In this document: positions 10,684 to 22,323 of the stretch, piece by piece
Layout of the letters: each line of letters starts with the position of its first letter
How positions within the stretch are numbered: the stretch's first letter is position 1
NCBI GenBank assembly: GCA_958510825.1
Contig: OY294052.1
Location: forward strand, 3,059,816 to 3,123,815
Direction of reading: 5' to 3'
DNA from: Brachypterus glaber
Taxonomy: Eukaryota > Arthropoda > Insecta > Coleoptera > Kateretidae
DNA length: 64,000 nt
Notes under the pieces: generated by a model
Seen by the model: only the letters and a program-made list of their open reading frames with translations
Databases searched by the model: none
Told to the model about the DNA's origin: nothing
Position numbers and translations under genes: made by a program

Positions 10684-11996
10684 ATTGTTTTATTTACCCA
10701 TCGTGACCGAATTTTTTTCTAAATGAATACGTTAAAGGTAAAATAGCGTATTTTTATTTGGTGCCCGCCTTTTTCAACCCATTCTATTTTATCTTCCGTT
10801 AATTTATCCCTGACTTTTTCATCCCAGTAAGTGTAAAAAATGTGAAACGGATACCTTTTCTAGACGGGTGGAAAAATGAGTAAGTTTATAAAATAAGATA
10901 TCAAAATTTAGTTGACTTCACTTTTCCTGTATTTTTGGACCATATCCTTTCGTTTTTTTTTAGCTTTATCGGATTGTTTTGTCCTGGTCGCACCAGAAAT
11001 TTATTAAAAAAATATATATGTAGAAGAGCTTATGGAGAAAATAAATTCTTTAGCTTTGAAAATATCGTCATTTTAGGTGATCTACTTGGTATAAAATAAT
11101 TATCTCAGAATGGGTATAATAGCTGGAAGCAACGTACTTTAATTTAAAATGTAATAAAATTAGTTCTAAGTAAAAAAAGTTATTATTCCTGCAAGAATAT
11201 TATTTTAAATTATATTTCAGGAAAAAAAACTAGCCTTGAAGATTGTGAATGCTTCAAATTTCGTAGTATATTTTTTAAAGTGGATGATATATTGCGTTTT
11301 CTTTCGAAATAATTTCTAAAATATTTTTTAAGCTTGAGCAGTCACCTTGTTTTCTTTTTTACTGGGGGGTTTGGGGGTCAAGTTTTAGATTTTGTAATGG
11401 ATTTTGATAAAAAAATTTAGCTAGGGGTTCTGTCCATTAATAAAAATTAAAAAATCAAATTAACGTATTCAATATGGCGGCCAAATTTTGTGAATTTTAA
11501 CGGATTTAGATAAAAATTGATATCTGGTGCACTGAAAATACTGAAACCGAATTACTGACAATAAAAAATTCAAAATATGGCGGCAAAGTTTGATAAATTT
11601 TTAATATTTACAGATAATTTGTTAAATACTAAATGTTTTAAACGCATTTTGTTTTAAAATAGTGAAAATTAAAAAATTAAAAATGTTTGTGCATGGGTCC
11701 CACTTTTTCAGCTCGAAAGCCGTGAAGAGTTTAATAAAGAAAGGCTACAAAAGAAAGGATAGATATATAAGTTTAGTTTTAATTTTAAATGAGCTGAATC
11801 TTAATTTAAAATTTTTAAACGAAATGAAAATTTTAAAAGAGAAATGTGATTCTAAAATGCAAAATTCAATTTAGGTAATTATTAGCGTATATATTTATTT
11901 TCTTTCATCTTTTAACCACTTAAAAGAAGGCTAAATCCAGATAAATGATGATATCTAAATAACACTAGGTTACAAATTTTAGAATTTTTTCGCTGT
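10684..11996. other. Spacer with old repeat fragments
   Basis: 10840-10990 (GACGGGTGGAAAAATGAG, then TTCACTTTTCCTG...TTTTTGGACC) matches sequence flanking the twin-hairpin element at 41 kb and is its empty-site paralogue. 11550-11650 matches 63490-63600 in reverse. The frame at 11662-11874 is lysine-rich and starts at GTG; it is unsupported as a gene. Confidence 0.5.
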
Positions 11997-12402
11997 TGGC
12001 GATTTCTCCCGTTAGATTAGACAGGGACAAAAGTTCTACCCAAAAAGGATAGAAGACATACATACACTTCCACCCAACCAAACAAATTCTGTATTTGTTT
12101 TTTGTTGAACAAATACAATATTTACTTGGCCGGGCGAAAAGTGTAACTATATTATTTTTATTAAAGAAATTACTGGCGCCATCTAAATTTTAGTAGAATT
12201 ATCTTATTCTACAGATTCACATTAGATATGTTCGTTCGTGCCGCTCAGTGCTACAGTTTCCGGCCAACCAAATAAATACTGTATTTGTTGTATGAAAAAC
12301 AAATACAGTATTTATTTGGTTGGCTGGAAAGTGTAGCACAAATGAGATAGAGATAGGGTAGACGTCTTTTGTTTCATAATTCTAGTTGTAGAAAGCTCCA
12401 TT
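11997..12402 (-). mobile_element. Twin-hairpin element, copy 1
   Basis: About 410 bp, with the same ends as 26984-27396 and 41043-41452. It contains two long hairpins built from AACCAAATAAATACTGTATT-type sequence, at about 12065-12150 and 12250-12340. There are no long terminal inverted repeats and no coding frame. I do not recognise the superfamily. Confidence 0.8.
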
Positions 12403-12601
12403 TATACAATTTGCTATGTAATTTTTCCTTCAGAGACAATTTTTGAAAAAAAATATACATACAGATATATGAAAAAAACCCTAGAATCCACAGATACAAC
12501 TTTTACGACAAAAAAAAACGAAATTAACGCTTTTTAAACAGATCTCCCCCCCAAAACTTCCCCAAAGACCCCTATTTTATCAATATACATACATTTTTGT
12601 T

Positions 12602-12700
12602 TAACCTCGTACTTTTCTACTTAATTAAGCATCCCCTAAGTCCAGGACTTGTGTGGGCTAGTAGTAGAGGGAACCACCGGCTTTAATTGACTTTCGAACC
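12602..12700 (-). repeat. SINE 3' fragment (empty-site copy)
   Basis: This matches the 3' half of the tRNA-derived SINE at 42152-42600 (CTACTACTAGCCCACACAAG, CCTGGACTTAGGGGATGC on the minus strand). The tRNA-like head is missing. It lacks the foldback inserted in the other copy. Confidence 0.7.
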
Positions 12701-12802
12701 AATATATATACATTGTATATTGTACAATCATTGTCAAGATCAAGTAAAAAATTGAATCCTTCAGGTTAAAAGGGTCCAAAGAAAGTCAAATAAAATTTTT
12801 TA

Positions 12803-12828
12803 GGTCTGTCTGTCTGTCTGTCTGTCTG
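12803..12828. repeat. (GTCT)n microsatellite
   Basis: About six GTCT units. Similar GTCTGTCTG runs occur near 39220 and 60135 inside a dispersed repeat family. Confidence 0.9.
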
Positions 12829-15800
12829 ACTTTTTTCATTTTAGATAAAGAAGAAAAATTGCATAAGAAAATGTGAAAAACCTCGTGGAAGCTAAACCAC
12901 TGTAAACTAGTGTTAACAATTCACTTCGGAAAACTTGGCAAGTTTATGTACATATTTGTAAATGGTCTAATAAAAACTTGTCTTTGCTCTAGTTTTGATA
13001 TAAAATAAATAGAAATATAAATGTACTTAAAAGGGTTTTAGTAATGATGTCATCACTTTGAAAAAGTTTAGAAAAATAATATAATAATAATACAGTGCGA
13101 TTATAAAGTGCCGAACAGTTTGAAAAGAAAATACTCTTCGTTTGAAGCCACGCCTCTGTAAGAGTTGTGCGCGACAAGCCCATGTGATTGCTACGTACAA
13201 CAGCTCGGTGGCCAGGAAAACGCACACAACTTTCTTGCATTTTACTCATCGCTAATGCCAGTTTTGCAAAAAGCCCAAAATGATCAAAATTTGCGTTACG
13301 TAATACTTGAACGTTCCCTAATTAGTATGCACATATGACATATTTGCTTACTTAATCTTAAATGTAATCATGCTTTTAAAGGCTTATGCTTTAAAATGTA
13401 TGCAGTTTGGCAATTTAAGGAAATATGCAGTTTTCGTAGGTAGGTTTGACGAAACTTCATTTTACAGTTAAAGAGTACTATTTCATAAGAGGTTGAACGG
13501 CATTGACTCAATTTTTTGGGAAGAAAAAAGATTTGATTTATTTTGTTGCGGAACTGAAATTTTAAAAAACTTTATTTAAAATTTGATTGTAGTTTGGTAT
13601 TGCCAAAGTATATAATATATTACATATTATGTAAAATTTAAGAAAAAAATATTATTAATAGGAGACAAACGCCATGAAATACAAATTTGTTTTTCTTTAT
13701 AAAACTTTACACAATAGGTTTTTGGGAGCTGAACACAAATCCAATGTCAACATTTTAAAACTCAAAATGGAGGATCCTATATGGCGGACATAATTTTTAA
13801 AGTTGAAGCTTTTTAAAAAAAATGGTACTGTTTTTTTTCTGGCTGTTTTAGCAGTCGTTATTTCAAAAATTAAACTATTTCCCTATAAATAATTATGGTT
13901 ATAACCATTTTAACGATTATAATCGTATAAAAATAATCTATTAAATTGAAAATTTTGTGTTACTTATTTAAAATATGACCTCTTACCACAGACTTCATGC
14001 AAAAACTGCATATCGCCAAAAATGACCCTTATGAAAGTTCTATTCTTCAGTTGTAAAGCTGCTGCTGCTCCGATATTATAATTTAAATTGAAAGTTTATA
14101 CGGTGCTCTAATGTACAACAAATTAAAATCATTTCCGTACTATAAATTTCAGAATAAATTTAAATAACACATCAAGTTTTTTCTTATCCTGCTTATAAAA
14201 TAAAAAATGAAAAATATATAGGTAATAACATGCTGTAAAGATATACAGTACGTGTCTAAAATCCGCCCGTCTCTTTAACTTTTGGACAGCTTAAGATATC
14301 AACTTGAAATTTGGAACACGTAACATGAACCAAATATTTTTTGGTATATAATTGATATATTTAGAGGGCACAATGGAGGCAGGGTACAGGATAGAACATT
14401 TTTTTAAATGGAAAGTGTAGTATGATACATCATTTTTAAGCTTATTTTGGACCATTATAATTTTTTTTTTAAGATGTAGAATTTTCAATTTTTTTAACCC
14501 TCTGCCACAGGCACTTTATTTATGGAACGTTACTACAGACACAGGGTAAAAATTACGTCTCCCTTTAAACAATTTAAAAGTCGAACAAAATTTTTAAAAT
14601 TTTGAATTATTTATCGTTAAACATAATATATAAATGATTTATTTATATGATATAATTTATACTATAATGTTATTTTTTGTTAATTTTGACTTGCTAGGGA
14701 AATTTATTTAAATAACTTGGTAGAAGAAAAGAAAGATTATAAAAAAATGTTTTTTGCAATGGATAAACCCTATAGTTTTTATTATTACGTACTTACAGAC
14801 ACTGCGTATTTTTTACGCCTCCAAACTTTAAATGAACACGTGAAAAATCCACTGTCAAACATACCAACTTCTTCGCTCGAATTTGGGGCTTAAACTGAAT
14901 TCCGAAAGGTACTGAGATGCCGAAAGCCGTAGTTAGTCGAAGTTGGGAGAAATCACAAATTGCATACTATTCAGGCGCAAAATCTACGCCGTGTCTATTA
15001 TAGAGGGTTTGGAGTTGTTACATGGTAACGCAAGTAACAGCCTCAGAAAAAAATACTCTTAAATTCTTAATAACATTATTTTTAAAGATTGTTTGTTATT
15101 TATTATTAAAGATTGTTGATAAAAAATAATAAAGTAATAAAAGTAAGAAAGTGTCATTTATTCTGCGGCTGTAGCGTGAGTTACAGTGGATTTACCCAGC
15201 ATTATATATCCTTACCGCTTGTATTAAAATTTCAATTCATTTTTATTATATCGTCAGCATAAAAATTCTAAAGAAAGTAAATAAAACTAGAAATGTTTTG
15301 TGTCAGTTATATAGCTTGCATCCGATTTATCTCTTGTAAAAATTTAATTGGTATAAAAAAATAATTTAAAAAGAAAGGATGAATAGTTTTACTTTTTTAT
15401 TTCATTATTTTCTATGGGTTTATTTATATTTTATAATATATAGTATAGTGCAAGAGTGGCCCATCTCACTTTATGGAAATATCGAGATAATGGCTATTTA
15501 AAATTTTTCTGTTAGGGTTTTTAGACTCAACCAACATTAAGGTAATGTATGACAAACAAATTTATTTTACTTTCTTTACTTTCGTAGAGAAAAAAATTGG
15601 TGGGTCACTATTGCACTATACATTGTGTTCATTTTGGGCCACTATTGCATTACGAACGAGATCTGACCTTCAATAACACGTTTTTTTTTTTGAGTAGATA
15701 TCAAGAAAGTGTTCCCAATAGAGAGTTGTTTTTTTCTTATGAAACTAATTTATATGAAAAAATATACATTTTCTGTAAGATGAACCTATGTAGGTACTGT

Positions 15801-16132
15801 AAGGAAGATAACATTTTACCACACATATTTTAGTTATTTTTACATACCTTTTTTCATGTTTAGCATAATAATAACACACAAAAATATAACGAACACATTT
15901 ATTTGTTTTCTTTGACTTTGAGGTTATGACTGTCAAGATATATTTGACTGGTAGCCTATACCTGTGGGCCACTCTTGCACTAATAAAAGCGATAATTTTA
16001 ATAATGCAATAGTGCTTTAAATGCTTGTATCGTGCCAAAAAGAAAACCCTCTGTTATGAGGGTGGTATGTGATGAAAGATATAGATGTCCTTATTACATT
16101 TATAAAAACACGCAAATCTCAAAAAAACACTA
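12829..16132. other. A+T-rich region with transposon-end fragments, no gene found
   Basis: 13268-13322 carries the ATGATC...TTACGTAATACTTGAACGTT end motif. 14190-14530 resembles the inverted interior of the hAT-type MITE at 19338 (TTAAGATATCAACTTGAAAT). Frames at 12989-13249, 14291-14488, 15597-15833 and 15745-16038 show no recognisable domain. The 13090-13250 stretch is somewhat richer in G+C but gives no convincing protein. Confidence 0.5.
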
Positions 16133-16560
16133 TACACGGAAAAAAAAATTATAGCTAGGAGCGCTATAACACACATACCAAGCAAATTATAATCGCTTAT
16201 TATATAAATACAAGGCTTTCTCTTACAATTATGGCAGTCAGTGTAAAAATTTATATGAAATACTTTAATTGTTTAGTGAATAATAAAATATAACAAATAG
16301 TATGGCATTTATAGCTTAAATAGATTTAATTATTGTCCGTGCTAATAATTTTTATAATATAATAAAATTTCTGTAAATTTATAATAGTGCCTGTAATAAA
16401 TATAATCGTGTCTGTAATATATATAATCGTTTCCAATTTATTTTTAACATTATTAGTTATTGTGTCCCTTATAATCTATAGCTTAAATCACTATAATTTG
16501 CCACTGTTACCAAATATCTTATAATGTATAGCGCAGAGCCCACTAATTCCTTTCCGTGTA
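16133..16560 (-). mobile_element. MITE, TACACGGAAA family, copy 3 (428 bp)
   Basis: Full-length, with both TACACGGAAA ends and an interior nearly identical to 5308-5736. The open frame that begins at 16524 starts inside the MITE and is not a gene. Confidence 0.88.
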
Positions 16561-16729
16561 CGCCTCAATTAATTTTAAAAATCACTGATCCGATTTTGCT
16601 GCTTCTGGGTAGTTTTTCACATTTTATATTGGTACGGATTTTTGAATTTCTGGGAGTAGGGCAAGTGATAGAACAACGCTTAGAATATGACGCAGTGCGT
16701 CATTGACGCATATATGCATCTTTACTTTA

Positions 16730-16886
16730 TTGAAATAAGAAAAATAACGGCCTAGTCTTGAAAAACAATTTTTATATTTAAATTTTTAATTATACAAAAC
16801 TGTCAAAAAAAAAATTGAGAATGGATCGTCGTGTTTAAATATAAAATTTTTTTTTCAAGACTAGGCCGTTATTTTTCTTATTTGAA
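16730..16886. mobile_element. Foldback MITE, about 157 bp
   Basis: The left arm TTGAAATAAGAAAAATAACG, GCCTAGTCTTGAAAAA recurs inverted at the right end (TTTTTTCAAGACTAGGC, CGTTATTTTTCTTATTTGAA). The arms are about 50 bp with few mismatches around an A+T-rich centre. Confidence 0.8.
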
Positions 16887-16928
16887 GAATGGTTCTTGAA
16901 CCGAAGAAGCTCTCAGACTTTATTGGTT

Positions 16929-18040
16929 TCAACACTATACACGGTGTATTTGAAATAGCGTCGGAAATTTTAACAGATGATTCTACATCATAAAATATGA
17001 TAAAAAGTTACTATAAACATATGTCTAAAAATGCGTCATAAGGGAGCTACGACCCTTTGAAAGTGGCTAAAAAAATCGGTTTTTATTTAATAACTCAGGA
17101 ACCCTTTGAGATATATCCACGAGGTTTTGCACGTCAACTAATCCTACCAAGGCCCGTTTTTATGTGTTATTTTCATGTACTTTTGCAATTGCAATTTTAT
17201 TTTTGAAATATGATTCCTCAGGTCAAAATACATAAAAAAGGTACTCTTGTTGTAATACTGTAGGATTAACCGTTTTCGAGAAAAATTCATTTGAAGGTGA
17301 AATTCCAAGGTTCGAGGACGAAAAATTAAATACTAAAATGTTGAAAACCAAAATTTTAATGATGCAGGGCGAATGTACATTAAAAACTAAGAAAAAAACC
17401 TCATATACAGGTACTTCAATCAATCCTAATGGAGCTATAGTCTCCTAAATATGCACCATTTTTAAAGGGCTATGGTAGCTTTAAAAGCGTTTTTTCGACA
17501 TACATGTATGGAAACTTTTTTTCTTAGTTTTTGATGATCATTAAAATTTTGGTTTTCGACATTTTAGTATTTAATTCTTCGTCCTCGAACAGTGAAATTT
17601 CACCTTCAAATGAACTTTTCTCGAAAACGGTTAATCCTACAGTATTAAAACAAGAGTATCTTTTTTATGAATTTTGACCTGAGGAATCATATTTCAAAAA
17701 TAAAATTGCAAAAAAGTTACACAGAAAAAAGTTTGGGACAAAAAACTCATAAGGCCCCCCCGTTTTGCCCACCCCTGGTTTAAATAAGTACGTGAACATG
17801 ACATACAAAGATGGGCCTTAATAGTATTAATTCACGTGCAAAACCTCGTTAACATATCTCAAAGGGTTCCTGAGTTATTAAATAAAAACCGATTTTTTTA
17901 GCCAATTTCAAAGGGGCGTAGCTCCCTTATGACGCATTTTTAGACATATGTTTATAGGAACTTTTTGTCATATTTTATCATGTAGAATCAGCTGTTAAAA
18001 TTTCCTACTCTATTTCAAATACACCCTGTAGTGTTGAACT
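16929..18040. mobile_element. Giant foldback element, about 1.1 kb
   Basis: The two halves are inverted copies. The outer arms read GTGTATTTGAAATAG, then AAATTTTAACAGATGATTCT on the left, and the inverse on the right ending CTATTTCAAATACACC. Inner arms (GGATTAACCGTTTTCGAG, TTCATTTGAAGGTGAAAT at 17262 and inverted near 17600-17640) continue almost to the centre near 17480. The right arm carries extra sequence at about 17710-17830. It belongs to the same superfamily as 36640-37376. The frame at 17223-17423 is part of the arm. Confidence 0.8.
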
Positions 18041-18227
18041 TTAACATAACTACAGAACGTCATGATTTAACCTAAAAACTTGTATTCAATAACTAAAGTT
18101 GGGAGGGGCTTAAAATAAAAGTGCAGTATTTAATACGGTAACAAATTCTCAGTGTACTATAACATATTTTTTCTACGACTGCTTTAGAATGTAAGTAAAT
18201 ACACACACTTTTCAAACACAGAATGGA

Positions 18228-18890
18228 TCCATTCTAGCTCTAGATACGGTATGAATATTCCGTATCAAGTGTTAGAATGAGCACATGTAGTGCCATCTCT
18301 TGTTTATAAAAGTAAAGAAAACAGTAGCAAAATTAGCAAAAATATATATATTTTACCATGAAACATTAAATAATTTAATGCAGTTTAAAGTTTTGCGTTA
18401 AAATTAAATAAAGTTTATTAGTTTTTCTTAATATTTGACCAGTTTTTTATCAATTTAGTTCAGAAAATTTTAACTGCTCCATCTATTGTTAAATATTTAA
18501 ACCTGATATCTGTCACAACAATCTGACATAACCTTCAATTTTTGCATTATAATTTGTAAATATGTGCTAAAATCAAATAAAAATCTTTTTTAAGTACTGA
18601 TTTGATAAAATTATTAAATAACGTTAATTGCTTTATTTAAAAACATGTGTTTTGTTGCTTTTACAATGTCGAGTCACAAAAAACATTGTTTTTAACCTTG
18701 TCCGCAGTTTAAAGCCATACAGTGTTTCATATTTGCAGTCGAAGAAAAAGTATAGTCTACAACACGTATGGAATATTTATTCCGCGCTCGTGGGACCGTC
18801 ATACTCGCCTGCCGGCTCGTATGACAAACTTTCCGCTCTCGCGGAATATTGTCTATTCCATACTAGTTATAGAATATACTATGCAGTAAT
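18228..18890 (+). repeat. Dispersed 660-bp repeat, copy 1
   Basis: Paralogous, in inverse orientation, to 52080-52745. It contains a CG-rich palindrome at about 18767-18866 (TATGGAATA...TATTCCGCGCTCGTGG / CTCTCGCGGAATAT...TATTCCATA) and, at its left end, a palindrome GATACGGTATGAATATTCCGTATC. An open frame from a TTG codon (18628-18924) persists in both copies, but the differences are mostly amino-acid-changing, so coding constraint is doubtful. Confidence 0.7.
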
Positions 18891-19329
18891 TTATTTTTTC
18901 AATTATCATTTTGTGTACATTTAATTATAAATTATCCATTATATTTATAAATTATGAATTAATTAATTTATAATCATGTGTACAATAAAATTACGAATAT
19001 TACCATAGGATTGTTTTGTTTGTAAAGAATAATTAGAATTGCTAATTATAATTATAATAATAATTATTATTGTTAGATTTTGTTTATTTTGTGATACGGA
19101 CGATTTATGTCAGTAAGTTATACAGTTTCTGATTATGAAGTGGTAAATATATAAAAACTCTTAAATGTGCCCTAGCTTTTTTTAAAAGCGATTTAGCAAA
19201 AACGTTTTAGCACCCAAAGCAACCAGATCCAGTACCTGGCAATTTAAAAATAGCTTGAACGAAGTTTTTATTAAATAAAATACAGCCGGGAGAGAACAAT
19301 GAAATGAAAATAGTCACTAGCTCTTATAA
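18891..19329. other. A+T-rich spacer, no feature recognised
   Basis: Mostly ATTATAATTA-type sequence. No gene or repeat relationship seen. Confidence 0.5.
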
Positions 19330-19337
19330 TTGAATAT

Positions 19338-19883
19338 TAGGGTGGGCCGTTTCTTTATGTATAGGTGTTTTATTTTTTTTTATTTAAAAATACAATGGGG
19401 GTAGGGGGGGGGGGGGAGAGAGATGCGTCTTGCAAAGAGAAAAAAAGCGTATATTTTATTTTATTTGTTTCTTCAATTTTTGTGCCCTCTACAAAGGTGT
19501 ACATCCAAACATCATAGGCCATATTTTAAGCCACTCTGCTTTATGGTGGAAGTGAGGCATAATTTCACGTGCCCCCCCCCCCAGCATATAAAATTTATAC
19601 CAAAAAAATATTTGGGTTATGTTATTTATGTGTTCCAAATTTCAAGTTGATATCTTAAGCCGTTCAAAAGTTAAAGAGGGGGAGGCGGACTTTTGACACG
19701 CTGTGTATACATTACAAATGTGAAAAAATACGATATTTTCATTAATATTAAATGCTTTGTAGAGGGCTCAAGATGACCTTTAATCTGATTCTGCTTTTGC
19801 ACACACATAAGGCATATTAGAAGGCATATTTTGGCGGGTATTGCGTTTTGAAATTTTAGATTTCAATTTTTCGGCCCACCCTA
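19338..19883. mobile_element. hAT-type MITE, 546 bp, 8-bp target duplication
   Basis: It begins TAGGGTGGGCCG and ends with the exact inverse CGGCCCACCCTA. The 8 bases TTGAATAT precede it (19330-19337) and follow it (19884-19891). Short TIRs starting YAGGG plus an 8-bp duplication are the hallmark of the hAT superfamily. The interior carries a long G run (about 19395-19418) and a C run near 19570. The frame at 19423-19650 lies inside and is not a transposase. Confidence 0.88.
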
Positions 19884-19891
19884 TTGAATAT

Positions 19892-20318
19892 ATTGCCTCC
19901 GTCAGTTTTTTTCTGATTAACATCCCACTGCGCGTAGGAGCAGGGGAAGGAGTCAGATAGCAATTTGTAAGCTAGGTACTTAGCTGCATTTGTATTTACG
20001 AAATCAGGCAGTTTGTGAAATGTTGCAACAACTTATCAATGTCTTTATTTAATTCAAGAGAGGAAAATAACCATTTGTATACCAAATAAGTACGATGCAA
20101 AAATGAGAAATATAGTTACATTTAATTTAGATTATACAGAACAAAAACATTTCGTTTAATTTCTTTCTCTCTGCTTGTAGAGGTGCTTCATACACAATAA
20201 AAAGTTTCCCTCAATTAATAAAAAAATGAGTCTCTCCAAATAAATATTTTGCTTTTTTGAAAGTTGAAAGTTCTGTTCTGTCCAGTTCTGTGTTTGTAGA
20301 CATTAATTATAATATAAT
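19892..20318. other. Spacer, no feature recognised
   Basis: No coding frame or repeat relationship that I can support. Confidence 0.5.
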
Positions 20319-20653
20319 ACTATTTTTCCTACGACATAATACCTACCCTGCTGAAAATGACGGGTCTGGGCGGGTATAAATGGTGCATAAACCGGACTTG
20401 AGTGGGTGAATTTCATTTTTTCATATGCTACATTTATACCCGCGCAGACCCGTCATTTTCAATAGGGTAAACGTAAAAAAAAAACGCAAAAATTATCTTT
20501 GTAATTAATTTGTAAATATGAGGTTATGTGCTTGACGTTTACTTATTTTCTGACAGCAGATATGTAAAATCAGCTGATTGTCACTTTCCAACCGTTGCCA
20601 TAGGCAACGGGTGGGAAATAGGTCCTAACTACTAACTAGGTCGTAGGAAAAAA
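20319..20653. mobile_element. CCTACGAC-ended repeat, copy A, with nested foldback
   Basis: The ends TTTTTCCTACGAC and GGTCGTAGGAAAAA are inverted. The inner part (CAGATATGTAAAATCAGCTG, AACCGTTGCC...GGCAACGGGTGGGAAA) matches 43794-43982 and 53665-53853. A foldback at 20347-20465 with arms GAAAATGACGGGTCTG / CAGACCCGTCATTTTC sits near the left end and is absent from the other copies. Confidence 0.7.
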
Positions 20654-21501
20654 CAACTATGTCAGCTGGGTTTAAAGAGTACGTGGAAATAAGCCGGTCG
20701 TAAATAAAGAAAATACTAAAATAGTAAAAAGTATTTTACTAATAAAGTGCTATTATTTGAAATTTACAATTATGGCGAAGGCGCTACCATTGATATAGAT
20801 TTTCAATTTTTTTATATTTTTTCAGTTCAAACATATACTTTTTTTATAAACAAGATATTCTGACGAGTTGAAAAAAAAAATGAAAAAACATTTTTATACC
20901 TTAATAGCCGAATTGGCATTTATTTAAGTTACCATTAAAAATGTTGACTGTGTTACTTTTTTTAATTACTTAAACCATTTGAGGAATATTTTATTACCTA
21001 GTATATATTGTTTTTAATTTACTTGAAAGAGACCAAGTACTTTTAACAGTATCTTCTGAAAATATGTGCTACGATTTTGATGCTGATGATTATGAATAGC
21101 CTAGACATCCTAGTTAGCTAGTTGTTTGCTTTGACCATTCTTTGAAACTTAAATTGACTTCAGCACTACCGTGAGCTATTTTACAAAATAGATTCAATAT
21201 ACTGAATATAAACTATTCCGTCTTTTTGTGCCGTATTGCCCGATTCTCTATTGTCTAAAAGATCATTGTTTTCATAAACATGAACCGTTTGAAAAACTAA
21301 ATTAATTAATAACATTTCAAAAGTTTTTGACAAAAAGAACCAATAATAGGGCATTTTGAAAAACACAAGATAATATAAGGTTAACTGTTTTCGAGAAAAT
21401 GCATTTGAAGGTAAAATTTCACGTTTCGAGGACCAAAAATTAAACAATAAAAGGTACCACAATTAAAAAATGGTCATTGGTTGGAGCCAATTAAAATAAT
21501 A
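20654..21501. other. Spacer with fragments of dispersed families
   Basis: 20755-20790 (ATTTACAATTATGGCGAAGG) matches an end motif also at 42080-42105 and 63610-63640. 21290-21475 resembles the inner arm of the foldback family (TAAGGTTAACTGTTTTCGAG). The frame at 21181-21462 overlaps that arm. Confidence 0.45.
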
Positions 21502-22323
21502 TAAGGTGGGTGAAGCAATTATTGCCATGTTAAGACACCTAATCACCTAAAGATTTACTACATTTAACATTAACATATATTTATTCTAATGGGAAAAAAA
21601 TAAAACACACTACAGAAAAAAAATTATTGCTCTTTAAAAAAGATTGCATAATGAGAATATTAGGAACCCAAATATGGCCAGGGTACTGGCAATAATTATT
21701 CTTTGCTATATAGTAAATAACACACAAAAAATTAAGAAAATATTGTGGCACAATAACAATTTCAACTGTTTTAGGTACAATTTGGGCTCTTAAAACAATT
21801 TGTCGTTTTTAGTAAGCCCCACGCACTCTTCATATACGTATCAATTACAGTGTCATATCAGCCTGGTTCTAATAAACAGCAGAACCAAGATTCAGAACTC
21901 TCTGATTTCTTCGTTACTTTCTTTTCTAGTTTTTTTTTGTCATTTTCTTGTTGGAAACTACTTCGCATGGCAATATCACCAACACAGTTACTTAGAAAAC
22001 AATCTCAAAAAATTACCTTTTCGCTACTTTATTAAGTGAAACTCAATATGGACCAAGAAAGTGCATGCCCTGAAATAATCGATGCTACCCAGCTGGCGAC
22101 AGTCAGAATACTTTTAAAAGTTTTTATAGTGAAATAGCACGAAACACGAACTCCGTTTTTGGGTAAGCCATTACCAACTGGACACAGATACACCATATTT
22201 ACAGGCATTTTTTAATATAACAGTAAAACTGGCAGCGGCATCTATGACACAAAGGACGAACTAACAAGTTTAAGACGGGGTGGCAGTATTAGGAACATGG
22301 CAATAATTGGCTAACCTACCTTA
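21502..22323. mobile_element. TIR element of 822 bp, TAAGGTGGGT family
   Basis: The left end TAAGGTGGGTGAAGCAATTA and the right-end reverse complement TAAGGTAGGTTAGCCAATTA share about 30 bp, continuing through TTGCCATGTT. The right half (GCTACCCAGCTGGCG, GAAATAGCACGAAACACGAA) matches a shorter relative at 63275-63480. The frames at 21800-22039 and 21850-22035 lie inside; neither resembles a transposase. Confidence 0.7.

Noticed and set aside
11200..11900. Exon in the ATATGGCGGC region
   Set aside because: The region matches 63490-63600 in inverse orientation and has no stable frame, so it is a repeat.
12989..13249. 86-codon minus-strand frame as a gene
   Set aside because: No domain, an overlapping second frame on the same strand, and no splice or homology support.
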